From JAEDHM01 sp964368645 (GTDB lineage Bacteria > Bacillota > Clostridia > Christensenellales > CAG-1252), in the NCBI GenBank assembly GCA_964368645.1, contig CAYJBY010000006.1, positions 50,428 to 114,427 of the forward strand: a DNA stretch of 64,000 nt, given 5' to 3'. Below, in pieces: positions 17,292 through 27,500 of this stretch. The number at the start of each line of letters is the position of its first letter. The first letter of the stretch is position 1. A program made the translations under genes and the position numbers. The notes under the pieces are model-generated. The model was not told where the DNA came from. It saw nothing but the letters and a program-made list of their open reading frames with translations, and ran no database searches.

Positions 17292-17415
17292 CTTGCCCCT
17301 CCATAAAAGCCCGATTTTTACCGCGCGACGGAGCGTTGCGTTAATCCGTGCCGTTTTCCAACCTTAATTCCGTTTCCCGAACTTAACGCTGTTTTCCGAA
17401 CTTAATGCGGAGTTA

Positions 17416-20400
17416 TCAGTCCTCGTCAAAGGGCTTTTCCTCGCTGTCGCCTTTTCCGTAGCGAGCCTCGTCCTCGTCTATAAAACTATCGTCCTGACCG
17501 TAATAGGGGGTTGAGTTATCCGTACTGTCCGCAGAGTTCTGTTGAGCGTAATCCTCGCCGCCCCGATAAAGCTCCTGCTCGCCGTAGGCTGACTGTGCGC
17601 CTTGCTCGTAATCCGCGCTCTGTCCGTAATCCGCGCTCTGACCGTAGCCCTCGCTCTGTCCGTAGCTCTGGCTGTCCGCGTTTTCCTCGGTGCCGCCGTA
17701 GCTTTCGACCTGTACGCTTGCATCGGTGCCGCCCTCGTCGTCAAAAATCTCTCTCGTACCTGCGCCGCCGTCATCGGGAGCCGCGCCGTCCGTATCCGAG
17801 TCGGAGCCGCCGCCGCGCTTTTTGCGTTTCAGCACGAGGATAATAACGACCGCCAAAATCAGCAAACCGCCGCCCACGCCTGCGATAATCCAGATATAAA
17901 CGGGAACCTTAACGGTAAGCGTTGCGGATTGATATTGTATAACGTAGTTTTCGGACACAGACAAGCCGCCGCGCAAAATCTCGTAGCTCTTGTTCATTTT
18001 GACCTCGCCCTCGGCAATGGTCAGCTCGCCGCTTAAGCTGTCGCCCTCCAGCAAGCCTTCCGCCGTATAGGTGAACTTAGGAATAGGCTGATTGGAATAA
18101 ATCGTCTTGGCGTCAGCCTTAACGACAACGGTTTTCGGCGTAATATCCACAGTAAGAGTGGGTTGAGTAAGCTGATAATTGCCTACGTCCGCGCCCTTAA
18201 GGGTGATAACTACGGTTACTGCGATACCGATGCCCACGTTCCTTGTTGCCGCCGTGGCGGTATAGGAGTCGATAGCGACGTCCTCGCCGCTTATAACGCC
18301 GTTCAGCTCGCCGCCCGTCAATACGATTGCGGTTGTGCCGTCAAAAATTCTGTTTTGTGCGGAAATATTGCTTACCGTCAGCACCTTAACCGTAATATCC
18401 GCGGTAAGAGTAGGCTGAGTGAGAACGTAGTTACCCACGTCCGCTCCCGTCAAGGTAATCGCGGTGGTGACTGCAATACCGTTTCCGACGTTTTTGTCGG
18501 CGGCAACGGCAGTACCTAACGCAAAGCTCACCGAGTCGCCCTCAACGATACCCTTAAGCTCGCCGCCCGTTAAACCTACGGCGGTCGTGCCGTCATACGC
18601 TTTCGTAACGGTGGCTACGCCGTCAATGGTGACTGTTTTGGGAGTAATCTTAAAGCTGACGGGCAAAATCTCGTCCGCGTAAAGTCCGCCTGCCGAGGTA
18701 ATCGTCAAGGTCAGCGCATAGTCGGCGGCGTTACGGACGGTAAATCCTGCCTTGCCGTCGTTAAGAAGTGTAATCCCCTCTCCGCTGATTGCAGCGGTAA
18801 CGCCGTTAGGAAGGCTGTTGAAAAGATTAACGGTATATGTAGTGCCGTCAAAGGCGTAATTTTCCAGTACGATTCCCGTGGCTGTATAGGTAATTTTTTC
18901 AGCCAGCAGAGGGTTGATAATGCCTACCGTTTCCGAGCCGTTTACGTAGCAGTTATCGGGTGCGGTAAACACCGAGCCCGTGGTAATCAGCACCTTAACG
19001 TAGTCGATTGCCGAAAGGGTGTAGTTGAGGTAATCCTCTCCTGCGAAGCTAAGCGTGGAGTTATCCACAGTAACCGCCAGTCTGTCGTTTTCGTCCGCGC
19101 TGACCGCAGGAGCGGAAAGCAAGCCGTAGGACTGCGCCGTTAAAGCCACGCTATCTCCGTCGATAACGCCTGCAAAGCTCACCTCGGTTAAATCCAACTC
19201 GATACGGGTTGAGCCGTTATGTCTGCGGTTTATTGCCTTAATACCCGTAACGGTAAGGGGGATTTTGCCGATATTGACGGTAACGTAATCGGGTTGGGTA
19301 AGACTATAATTGGTTGCGCCCGCGCCCGTGAGGAGAATAGCGGTGGTAACGGTCTTGTTGTTCGCCGCGGTTTTATCCGCAGTGGTGCCGCTACCCAAGG
19401 TAAAGCCGATTGCCGCCGCAGAGTCAAGAGGATTTTCTCCCGAGTAAAGCGTTCCGCCTGTCAAAACCACTGACGAGGTGCCGTCATAGGCTCTGTTGAT
19501 TGCGGTAACGCCCCTAACCGTAAGGGGTGCGGCTTTCACTGTCATCGTGGCGTTAAAGGTACAGCTGACGTAGTTGCCGTTGCCGTTTAGGGTAACGGAA
19601 ACGTGATAAACGCCTGCCTCCGTCTTATTCATACCGGTGGTACCTGAAGTAACGCCCGCAGGGAAGGTCAGCTCGTCCGCTCTGCCGTCCGCCCAAACGA
19701 GAGCGAGGCTTTTCGCGGTGCCGTCATAGACGAATTCTCCGTCCGAAAGGGCGTAAAGTCCGTCAAAGGAAGCAGGGGTTATGACAAAGGTCGCCCCAAC
19801 GTAGGTAAAGCTGTAATTATCGCTTAACGCACCTGCAACGGTAAGAGGATAATTGCCTGCGTCCGCAGAGGGAGTCGGCATACCGCTTACGGTAGGCAGT
19901 ACGGTAAGAGCGTTGGCGTCGTCGCCGTTCTTAAAGCCGTCGTATTGAACCTCAACCTGAGGATAAACCTCGCCGTAGGTGGCGTTAGCCACGGCAAGAG
20001 AAACGGTTACCGCGGCCTTGGTTACGGTATAACCGCCTGCAACCGCAGTGATTGTGTAATTGTCGTTGGCGTTGGCGTTATAGCTGACCGTTACGTCGTA
20101 AGCCTTGACTGCGGCGAGCTTTGCGTTGTCCGCGTTAATCTCGCAAACCGCAACGGGGTTAAGCTCAAGGTCATATTTCGGGAGCCACTCGCCGTTTTCG
20201 CAAACCTTGCGAAGCTCTATGCTCTTAAACTCGTCGCCGTAAGCGGCGGTCAATTGAGGCGCGTAAAGAGTAACCTTAGCCTTTTTTATCGTCAAAAGCA
20301 CGGTATCCTCGTAGGCAAGGTAGTTGGCGGAACGCGCCACCTTAACTGTTACGTAGTAACTGCCTGCGTTGACGTTGCCGTCGTTGCCCTCGTACTCGAA

Positions 20401-23400
20401 AACGATACCCTCGGTTGCCGAGGTCGCCGTCAGCTTGATTTCCTCTCCCGTGTAAACAGTGGTTTTGCCGCTGAAGGTAATCCCCGTTAAAGCCGCTCTC
20501 TTAATGGTGAGCCAGCCCTTAACGTATCTGAAAGCGTAATTGTCGTCCGCGCCGCCCGATATGTTGACCTCGTAATCGCCCACGTCACTGCCCACAACCG
20601 CGTCGGTAACCGCCACGGGCTTAACCGTCAGGTCGTCCTCGCCGTCCTCGCCCACAAAGCCCGTATATTCAGGAACGAAGACGGGAATCGCCTCATTATA
20701 GGAGATGGATTCGGGGTTGACGGTAACGGTAAGGAGCTTTTTGATAACGGAATAAACGCCCTTAACCACTGTGATTTCGTGGTTAAAGTCGTCGGTATAT
20801 GCTACGGAAATCTCGTAATCCTTAGCGCCCTTTTCCGCGGAGCAAACCGCGTAAGGCGCAAGCGCACCCAGTCTGCGGTCGGTCAAATCGACCTTCACGC
20901 CGTCACGGTCGTAACAGCTTATCTCCAAATCCTCGGCGGTCAACAGCGTTTCGCCGTAAACGGTGGACGCGTCCTCCGCAACGAAGCGCAGATAGAGCTT
21001 TTGCACGGTAACGGTGGCGGAAAGCGTCAAATTCTGGTAGTTACTGCCGCCGTCGATTACCGCCCAAACGGTTTTGGAGCAAACGTCGGTATAGGTGTAG
21101 GGAGCGGTCTGCCCCTCGCCTTCCAAGTCCTCGTAGTATTTAATCCTTGCGCCCTGAGGAAGCTCGCCCTCCGCGGCAATGGTTTTCGCCGTGCCGTCAT
21201 AGGTAGCGGTCAAAGCCTTGAAGCTTATGCCCTTAATCGGAGCCTTGCTGACCACTAAGTCCGCATTGAGGATTTTGTCCACGTAATTAAGCGCGGTAAC
21301 GGTAACGCGGTAATGATAGGTGCCTGCGTCCGTAGCGGTAATAGGAGTAAGAGAGGAGTCGCCGAAAGGCTCGCCGCCCACCAGACGAACGTAGCTCACC
21401 ACAGCCCCCTCGGGGAAACTGCCTACTGCCGTTAAGGCGTAAGCCTCGCCGCTGTAAACCGCGGAGTAATTGCTGGCAAACTCGATACCCGACATTTCCG
21501 CAGGGTTAATCAAAAGGGTGCCGCAGGTGCCGTTATAGGTGCGGCTGTATCTAATCAAGCCGCTATGCGCGGTTTCGTCATACGCTATGTAGGTTGCGCC
21601 GCCGTCTAAGGTCACGCAATCGCCGTTCTCGTCGGCGGTATAGGTATAAAAGGTGTAATTGTACGCCTCGCCCTCACGGTCGATAACCAGCTTATCCGTA
21701 TAGGTGGCGGCGTAGTAGGGATTGTCGATACCGTCTGTATCGTACTTAGCGGTGGGGCTGACGTAGCCTAGGCAGTTGCTTACGCTGTCCTCGCCCAAAA
21801 ATCCGCTGACCGTTACGGTAAGCGTAGGCATAAGGGCGCCGAAGGTGATGGTTTTGTCGTCCGCCTTGACGGATAAGGGAGCCTTGACGATAGTCAGCTC
21901 GGCTCTTAAGTCCTCGCTTACAATATCGAAATAGTTGTTGCCGCCCTTAATGGTTGCGGAAACTCTGTAGGTGCCGATATTCTTGCTTTCTTCCTTAGAA
22001 ATCGCCGTCCAGCCGCCCTCGGTCTGCTTTTCATAGGTATAAGTAGGGGCATTGCCTGTAACCGCCGTCCAGTCGGGGGCGTTACCCTCGCCGTCTAATA
22101 TGGTAAGAGTTTGAGAGTAGCCGTTGTAGGTTTTCACCGCCTCGGTGAGATTATAGCCGTTGTCGGTGAGGTTGGCTCTGCCGATAACGTAATCAACGGA
22201 GTAAAAGCCCAAGGTTCCGTTGGAGTTAGCCACGATATAAACCTTGTAATTACCTGCGTTGGTAGGCGGCGTATTGGTAACGGGATAGGCGGTTTCGTCG
22301 AATTGTTCGCCGCCGTAGTAGTAGCTGAAAACGCCCTCGTAACCCTCTGCCGCCGCTAAAACCGCCTGCGAAGTGCCGTTATAGGTCTTAACCGCCACGC
22401 CGTTAGTCAGGGTGTCCGTCACGTTAATCGTCACCGTCTTGTAAAGCGCGGAGGGAACGGGACAGCCCCCTGCTACCGCAGTACCCACGGACAGCAGGCT
22501 CTCGGTGTTGACGAGAGGTAAAAGGGTGGTTTTAACCTGATTTTCGTTAAAGGAAATCGCGCCGTTAAGCTCTGCGCCATCGTAATCGCCGCAGGAGTAC
22601 AGATGAGCTGAAGTCACCGAGCTGTCGCTGAATTGAGCAAAAATCACAGCGGTAACGCCGTCCTCGCCCACGGCAACGCCGCGAGTCAGACTGCCCGAGT
22701 TAAAAGCCTTGTCTATGGTCGCGCCGGTTGCGGCACAGCCTGCTATACCTGCGATAAAGCCGTAATCGGTGGAGGTAGTCACGCCGCCGTAGTTGCAGAC
22801 GGAGCGCAGGGTGCCGTCAAAGTCGCCGACTATACCGCCGGCGTACTCGTCGCCCTCAACAGAGCCGAAATTAACACAAGCGGTGAGAGTGGAGCCGTTT
22901 TCCGACTTACCTGCAAGACCGCCCACGTAAATGCCCGAAATTATCGCGCTGTTTTCGCATTGAGTTAGGGAAGCCGCGGAGAGTCTTCCGACTATTCCGC
23001 CTGCCGTTGCGCCCTCAACCGCCGCGTTGTTGCGGCAAGCGTTAAAGGCGGTACCGTCCTTGGCACAACCGACCAAGCCTCCTGCCGTGCCTACGGAAAC
23101 GACCTCGCCGCCTACCGTAACGTCGGAAATCAAAGCTCTTTCGGTTTCTCCTGCCAAAATACCGCAAACGGAGCGGCTGGTGGAGCCGTCCACCTCTACA
23201 CGCGCGTCCGCGAATACAATATTACGGATACAGGCATTGCGGACGGTGGCAAAAAAGCCCATCGCCTTACTGCTGACCTTCACGTCATAGTTGCTGATTG
23301 TATGTCCCTTGCCGTCAAACTGCTTGGTTATGGCAAAGCCGCCCTGATAGGCACTTCCCGTCATATCGAGATCCGCGCCCAACTCAAAGTAATAGTCGGC

Positions 23401-23799
23401 AAAGGTGTTGTCTGCCCAAAGGTATTCAAGTCCTTGAACCGTGTAAATAACGTAGGGGGTTTCCACCGTGCCGTTGCCCTCGTAATCGGTGCGCCAAACG
23501 GCGGTAAGAGTTACGGAAGCGGCAGGCATTGTAAATTGTGCGGAAGAAGCGTAGGTGTTGCCCTCGCCGTCAATCCAATGCAAAAAGGTTTTGCCCGTGT
23601 TGGTCAAAGTGGAGCCGTCAAGTAGGACGACAGGCGCGTTTTCGCCGTATTCCGTACCGTCGGGCGCGGTTTCCGCCGCGCCGTTATAGTCGTAGGTCAG
23701 AAAATAAGGCGGCTCGTCTGCCGAAACAACTCCAGCTACGGTGCATAACGCCAACGTAACAACCAGTACGAATATCAAAACCAAATAACCTTTTTTCAT
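17416..23799 (-). CDS. Giant cell-surface protein with GLUG, MBG and YDG-type domains, C-terminal anchor and YGQS-rich tail
   Basis: The 2127-residue protein has a signal peptide (1 to about 27, MKKGYLVLIFVLVVTLALCT then AGVVSADE). A Listeria-Bacteroides (InlB B-type) repeat lies at about 30-85, and GLUG-like repeats at about 170-420 (GLAGKSENGSTLTACVNFG, GGIVGDFDG). A long series of MBG-type (TYNGTSQAV, GKTTVYTGEEIKLTA) and YDG-type domains (KAYDGTTAVGLTGGEL, three clear copies) follows. A membrane helix at about 1967-1990 is followed by KRKKR and a 129-residue acidic tail rich in Gly, Ser, Tyr, Gln and Asp. Such proteins serve as adhesins or cell-surface scaffolds. The layout puts the domains outside and the tail in the cytoplasm. 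Near residue 750 it contains VTLDGGATYIAYDETAHSGL, a motif shared with the 3896-residue neighbour. AGGAG precedes the ATG. Confidence 0.88.
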   Translation of the reverse strand: MKKGYLVLIFVLVVTLALCTVAGVVSADEPPYFLTYDYNGAAETAPDGTEYGENAPVVLLDGSTLTNTGKTFLHWIDGEGNTYASSAQFTMPAASVTLTAVWRTDYEGNGTVETPYVIYTVQGLEYLWADNTFADYYFELGADLDMTGSAYQGGFAITKQFDGKGHTISNYDVKVSSKAMGFFATVRNACIRNIVFADARVEVDGSTSRSVCGILAGETERALISDVTVGGEVVSVGTAGGLVGCAKDGTAFNACRNNAAVEGATAGGIVGRLSAASLTQCENSAIISGIYVGGLAGKSENGSTLTACVNFGSVEGDEYAGGIVGDFDGTLRSVCNYGGVTTSTDYGFIAGIAGCAATGATIDKAFNSGSLTRGVAVGEDGVTAVIFAQFSDSSVTSAHLYSCGDYDGAELNGAISFNENQVKTTLLPLVNTESLLSVGTAVAGGCPVPSALYKTVTINVTDTLTNGVAVKTYNGTSQAVLAAAEGYEGVFSYYYGGEQFDETAYPVTNTPPTNAGNYKVYIVANSNGTLGFYSVDYVIGRANLTDNGYNLTEAVKTYNGYSQTLTILDGEGNAPDWTAVTGNAPTYTYEKQTEGGWTAISKEESKNIGTYRVSATIKGGNNYFDIVSEDLRAELTIVKAPLSVKADDKTITFGALMPTLTVTVSGFLGEDSVSNCLGYVSPTAKYDTDGIDNPYYAATYTDKLVIDREGEAYNYTFYTYTADENGDCVTLDGGATYIAYDETAHSGLIRYSRTYNGTCGTLLINPAEMSGIEFASNYSAVYSGEAYALTAVGSFPEGAVVSYVRLVGGEPFGDSSLTPITATDAGTYHYRVTVTALNYVDKILNADLVVSKAPIKGISFKALTATYDGTAKTIAAEGELPQGARIKYYEDLEGEGQTAPYTYTDVCSKTVWAVIDGGSNYQNLTLSATVTVQKLYLRFVAEDASTVYGETLLTAEDLEISCYDRDGVKVDLTDRRLGALAPYAVCSAEKGAKDYEISVAYTDDFNHEITVVKGVYSVIKKLLTVTVNPESISYNEAIPVFVPEYTGFVGEDGEDDLTVKPVAVTDAVVGSDVGDYEVNISGGADDNYAFRYVKGWLTIKRAALTGITFSGKTTVYTGEEIKLTATSATEGIVFEYEGNDGNVNAGSYYVTVKVARSANYLAYEDTVLLTIKKAKVTLYAPQLTAAYGDEFKSIELRKVCENGEWLPKYDLELNPVAVCEINADNAKLAAVKAYDVTVSYNANANDNYTITAVAGGYTVTKAAVTVSLAVANATYGEVYPQVEVQYDGFKNGDDANALTVLPTVSGMPTPSADAGNYPLTVAGALSDNYSFTYVGATFVITPASFDGLYALSDGEFVYDGTAKSLALVWADGRADELTFPAGVTSGTTGMNKTEAGVYHVSVTLNGNGNYVSCTFNATMTVKAAPLTVRGVTAINRAYDGTSSVVLTGGTLYSGENPLDSAAAIGFTLGSGTTADKTAANNKTVTTAILLTGAGATNYSLTQPDYVTVNIGKIPLTVTGIKAINRRHNGSTRIELDLTEVSFAGVIDGDSVALTAQSYGLLSAPAVSADENDRLAVTVDNSTLSFAGEDYLNYTLSAIDYVKVLITTGSVFTAPDNCYVNGSETVGIINPLLAEKITYTATGIVLENYAFDGTTYTVNLFNSLPNGVTAAISGEGITLLNDGKAGFTVRNAADYALTLTITSAGGLYADEILPVSFKITPKTVTIDGVATVTKAYDGTTAVGLTGGELKGIVEGDSVSFALGTAVAADKNVGNGIAVTTAITLTGADVGNYVLTQPTLTADITVKVLTVSNISAQNRIFDGTTAIVLTGGELNGVISGEDVAIDSYTATAATRNVGIGIAVTVVITLKGADVGNYQLTQPTLTVDITPKTVVVKADAKTIYSNQPIPKFTYTAEGLLEGDSLSGELTIAEGEVKMNKSYEILRGGLSVSENYVIQYQSATLTVKVPVYIWIIAGVGGGLLILAVVIILVLKRKKRGGGSDSDTDGAAPDDGGAGTREIFDDEGGTDASVQVESYGGTEENADSQSYGQSEGYGQSADYGQSADYEQGAQSAYGEQELYRGGEDYAQQNSADSTDNSTPYYGQDDSFIDEDEARYGKGDSEEKPFDED

Positions 23800-23881
23800 T
23801 ACAATCTCCTAGTAGATACGGCTCTCGCCGTGATAAGTATTAATTCAAGTCTATGGCACAACCCAAAACGCAGTCGATACT

Positions 23882-24385
23882 GTCATTCTGAGGACGTGAC
23901 TTTGTCACAACGAAGAATCTCGCCGACAGGCGGTCATACTCCACAACACAGTCGGTACTGTCATTCCGAGGACGTGACCTTGTCGCAACACAGTCGGTAC
24001 TGTCATTCTGAGGACGTGACTTTGTCACAACGAAGAATCTCGCCGACAGGCGNNNNNNNNNNNNNNNNNNNNNNNNNNNNNNNNNNNNNNNNNNNNNNNN
24101 NNNNNNNNNNNNNNNNNNNNNNNNNNNNNNNNNNNNNNNNNNNNNNNNNNNNGTCATACTCCACAACACAGTCGGTACTGTCATTCTGAGGACGTGACCT
24201 TGTCGCAACACAGTCCACAACACAGTCGGTATTGTCATTCTGAGGACGTGACCTTGTCGCAAGTCGTGGTTCCCCGCAAAACCGTATAACGGTATTGTGG
24301 GGTGAGTGCAGAATCTCGCCGACAGGCTTTTTTGCCGCGTAAACGCGAGATTCTTCGTCACAAATTAATTGCTCCTCAGAATGAC
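23882..24385. repeat. R-type repeat cluster with embedded E element, around a scaffold gap
   Basis: Left arms start at 23882, 23960, 24002, 24180 and 24234; one right arm lies at 24345-24385. At about 24255-24310 an E unit (GGTTCCCCGC ... TGTGGGGTGAGTGCA) sits inside the R arm between GTCGCAA and GAATCTCGC. The 24386-24526 part holds short repeats of ACCGCG(G/T)TTT and no gene. Confidence 0.85.
24053..24152. other. Scaffold gap (100 N)
   Basis: 100 N within the R-type repeat cluster; the same repeat is present on both sides. Confidence 0.98.
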
Positions 24386-24526
24386 ACCGTTCTTGTGGTA
24401 GTTCCGCGGTTTTTTGTTGTAGTGTTTTTACAGTACCGCGTTTGGGATAGTACTGCTTTTGAGTGATACCGCTTTTTTGGGTGACACCCTGTTTCTTAGT
24501 ACCGCGGTTTTGCGGTGACTTTGCGC

Positions 24527-27500
24527 TTAGTTGCAGTCGATAACGCCGATACAGTTGTCCTTATAAGTAGGATACTTGTCAACTCCGCCAACCTGCGCTA
24601 TACCCGAGAAGTAGTTTATCGATTCACCACCTCCAATTGTGCTAAACACGTTGTCCACCGTACTCTTAAGGTCGTTGCCTACGTTCTCTATCTCACTGCC
24701 GCCCTCGCCCATCGCCTTGATAAGAGCCTTCTTCTCGTCCGCGCCCATATTGTTAAAGGTAAAGACAGTCTGGTCCGTATCATCGTTCACGATAAAGATA
24801 GCATATAAAGCGTCGGGCAGTAAGCCGCCTACTCCTGTGCTGTAACCGGACAAGTCTATACGTGCGGTCAAATAAATCAGGTCAATAGTCGGATCAGCGG
24901 AGGCAGTAAAGAGGGCGCGTTTTGCATTGTACTCCGCTCTCGTCTCGTCGCCTGCTAATATATAGCAGTCAATAACGGTAGCGGCAGTACTTCCGGAGTA
25001 CGAGTTCTTGACTGAATAGCCAAAATCTTTATCGGTCATTATCTTGGTCATGATAAAGGACGCGTTGGGGCTTTCCGCAATACCGTTGACCGTAAACTGC
25101 GCAATATCGGTTGTATGGAGCGCGAGTATCATATTTTGCACGCTCTCGGCAGGATCGGCAACGTCCTCGGTGGTGACGGTCAGCGTATTCGCCATTACGT
25201 CGTAGAAGGAGTTAAAGCCAATATAGCCCTGACCGTTCTCGGTAACGCTCTTAGCCGAGCCGTCCGTATCGGGATCGTAGGTCTTAAACTGCAAATCCAT
25301 ATTCATTGCGGTACGCATTTTGGTAAGGTTGCCGCCTATCGCGCTGTTGACGTTGCTCTTAATGCTATCCATATTAAACCAGCTGCCGAAGTCAAATCCG
25401 AATTTCCCGAGCTGACTTAAGTTATACATCAGGTTGTCGGAGTTGCCCGTCTTGGAACCGAAGCTGTTAATCACTATCGAGGTGGTGCAAGCATAAGCCG
25501 AGCCGTTCCACGTGCCGTCCGTAAAGGTGGTAAGGTAAACGTAATCGGGCAATGCCGTAACGCTTTGCAAAGAGGGATCGAGAGAGTTGAAGTCCGCCTT
25601 AACGGTGGTCTCTATTCTAAAGCCCGTTGCGGTCACGTCTAGCTTTAAGCTGACGATATTAACGTCAATCATCACGCTTGCGCCGTTCATCACGTCCAGA
25701 CTGGTGCCGGAGCCGTTAATCAGTGCCGCCAAAGCCTTATCGGAGAGCTTTGCGCCCTCTCTCGCGCCGTCATAGTAGTACAAGCCCGAAGCGGCAGGAG
25801 TGCCGGGGGTAACGGTTGATTCGCATATAGCGTAAGTGTCGCCCGAACCCGTCAGCGAGAACCGCTGTGTAGCCGCCGCGTAGTAATAGGTGCCGCTGCC
25901 GTCCTTGCGGAAGGAATCGTAGCCGTACAGCTTGCCGCCGTTTGCGATATAATCGCTATGCTCGGTGTTCGCGGCGTTATAAGTCACGTAGGTTAAGCCG
26001 CCGTCTAGGGTTATCTTGTCGCCGTCCGTTTTCTCGTAATAGCCGTTGGTTGCGCCCGTCATATTGACTGTAGTGGCGTTCAGCGTACCGAAGAGATTTC
26101 CGCCGCCGGTAAGAGTAGCCGCAGAGGGCTTTGTGTATAGGAAGTAATAATCCACTAAGGATTGATAGAAGCTGTCGTCGTCGCCTGCCACGGAGCGGTT
26201 ATTGAGGTAATACTCGTTGGACTCGGAGGTGATAAATCCGCCTGCGTCAAGGTACTGCGCCCAGTTTGCGCCGCTGTTGTAATCCGCGGTGTCGGATACC
26301 TTGCCGAACTCCTTAAGTCTTGCACGCAGAGTCGCCGCCGTGGTGTCCGTGGTTTCGCCTGTCTTGGTGCCGTCCACGTAGTAGGTTTCTTCCTGCATCA
26401 TCGTCTTAACGTAACGGTCCATACCCACGTCGCCTGCCGTTGCCAATCTGTAGTTCTCGCCGTCCTTCACGTATTCGCCCGAAGGATCAAGCTGATAGTA
26501 GTCGGAGGTGGTCAGATACTCGAACATATTGGGAACCTTGATACCGCCGTCCACAAACTCCATACCCTCTACCGAGCCTGTAAGGTTGGTCTTGAAGACC
26601 TCAACCAGCTTGGAGCCGATGGTGTTTTCCATCGTACTTCTGGTAAGGCTGACGGAGCTTACGCCCATAGCCGTCTGTATATCGGAGAGGTTAGCAAAGA
26701 AATTGCCTGTTTCCATATCGTTCATATCGTTGACGAAGATACGGGTGTTATCGGGGAACATAGGATCGGCGGTTTCCTTATCGATATCGGTGTAGCTGAT
26801 GATATAGAGGTAATCGGGCAGGAAGGACGCACCGCTTGCGGAAGCGTCGGGTACGAACCTGATGACCGCTCTTATATAGGTATGGTAGCAAGGCGCGTGA
26901 CCTGCGCAGGAGCAAAGCTCACCGCTCTTTAATATAGAAATCTGCACGAAGTTGGCGGAGCCTGCCGCAAAGCTGATAGCGTCCGTTTCCTCGGTGGCGA
27001 TAGCCGCCAAGGCTCTGTCGCTGAGTAGCGTAGTAAGTTCCTCGTCCGCTCTGCCGTCCAGATACAAGCCGTCGAACTCGGCGGAAATCTTGGCGTAACG
27101 CTGTTTGCCGCCGTCCAAAGCAGAATCGTAGGAGTCGTAGCTCTCGCTGTAACGCTGACCGAGCTGATTAGTGTAGGTTACGTACTTGCCGCCGACTATA
27201 ACGTACAAGCCGTCGTCGTCCGCCGTAAATCTCTTGACGTAACCGCCGTTAGCGTCGGGATAGTAGCTGTCCTTTGAAGCCGTGTCGTTGAAGTTAAACG
27301 CCGCGGAGCTGATGGAAACCACACCGTTGAACAGTGTATCCGCGGTGATGTAATGACCGTTCGCGGAGTACATATTGCGGTTAAAGGTATTCATAAAGGC
27401 GATATTGTCCGTCGCGTCGAAGAAGTCCTGCTCCACCGAGTTGAGAGCCACGGAGTTGTAATACTCCACCTGCTTTTCTCCGTCCAAATCTTCCTTAATC

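Noticed and set aside
17478..17843. Arg- or Thr-rich frames overlapping the tail of the 2127-residue protein
   Set aside because: They are shadows of the GC-rich low-complexity coding sequence on the other frames.
19061..19069. Perfect DnaA box TTATCCACA
   Set aside because: A single copy inside the coding sequence of the 2127-residue protein; most likely chance.
23882..24385. Insertion sequence around the repeat cluster
   Set aside because: No transposase gene or long terminal inverted repeats; only small non-autonomous elements are seen.
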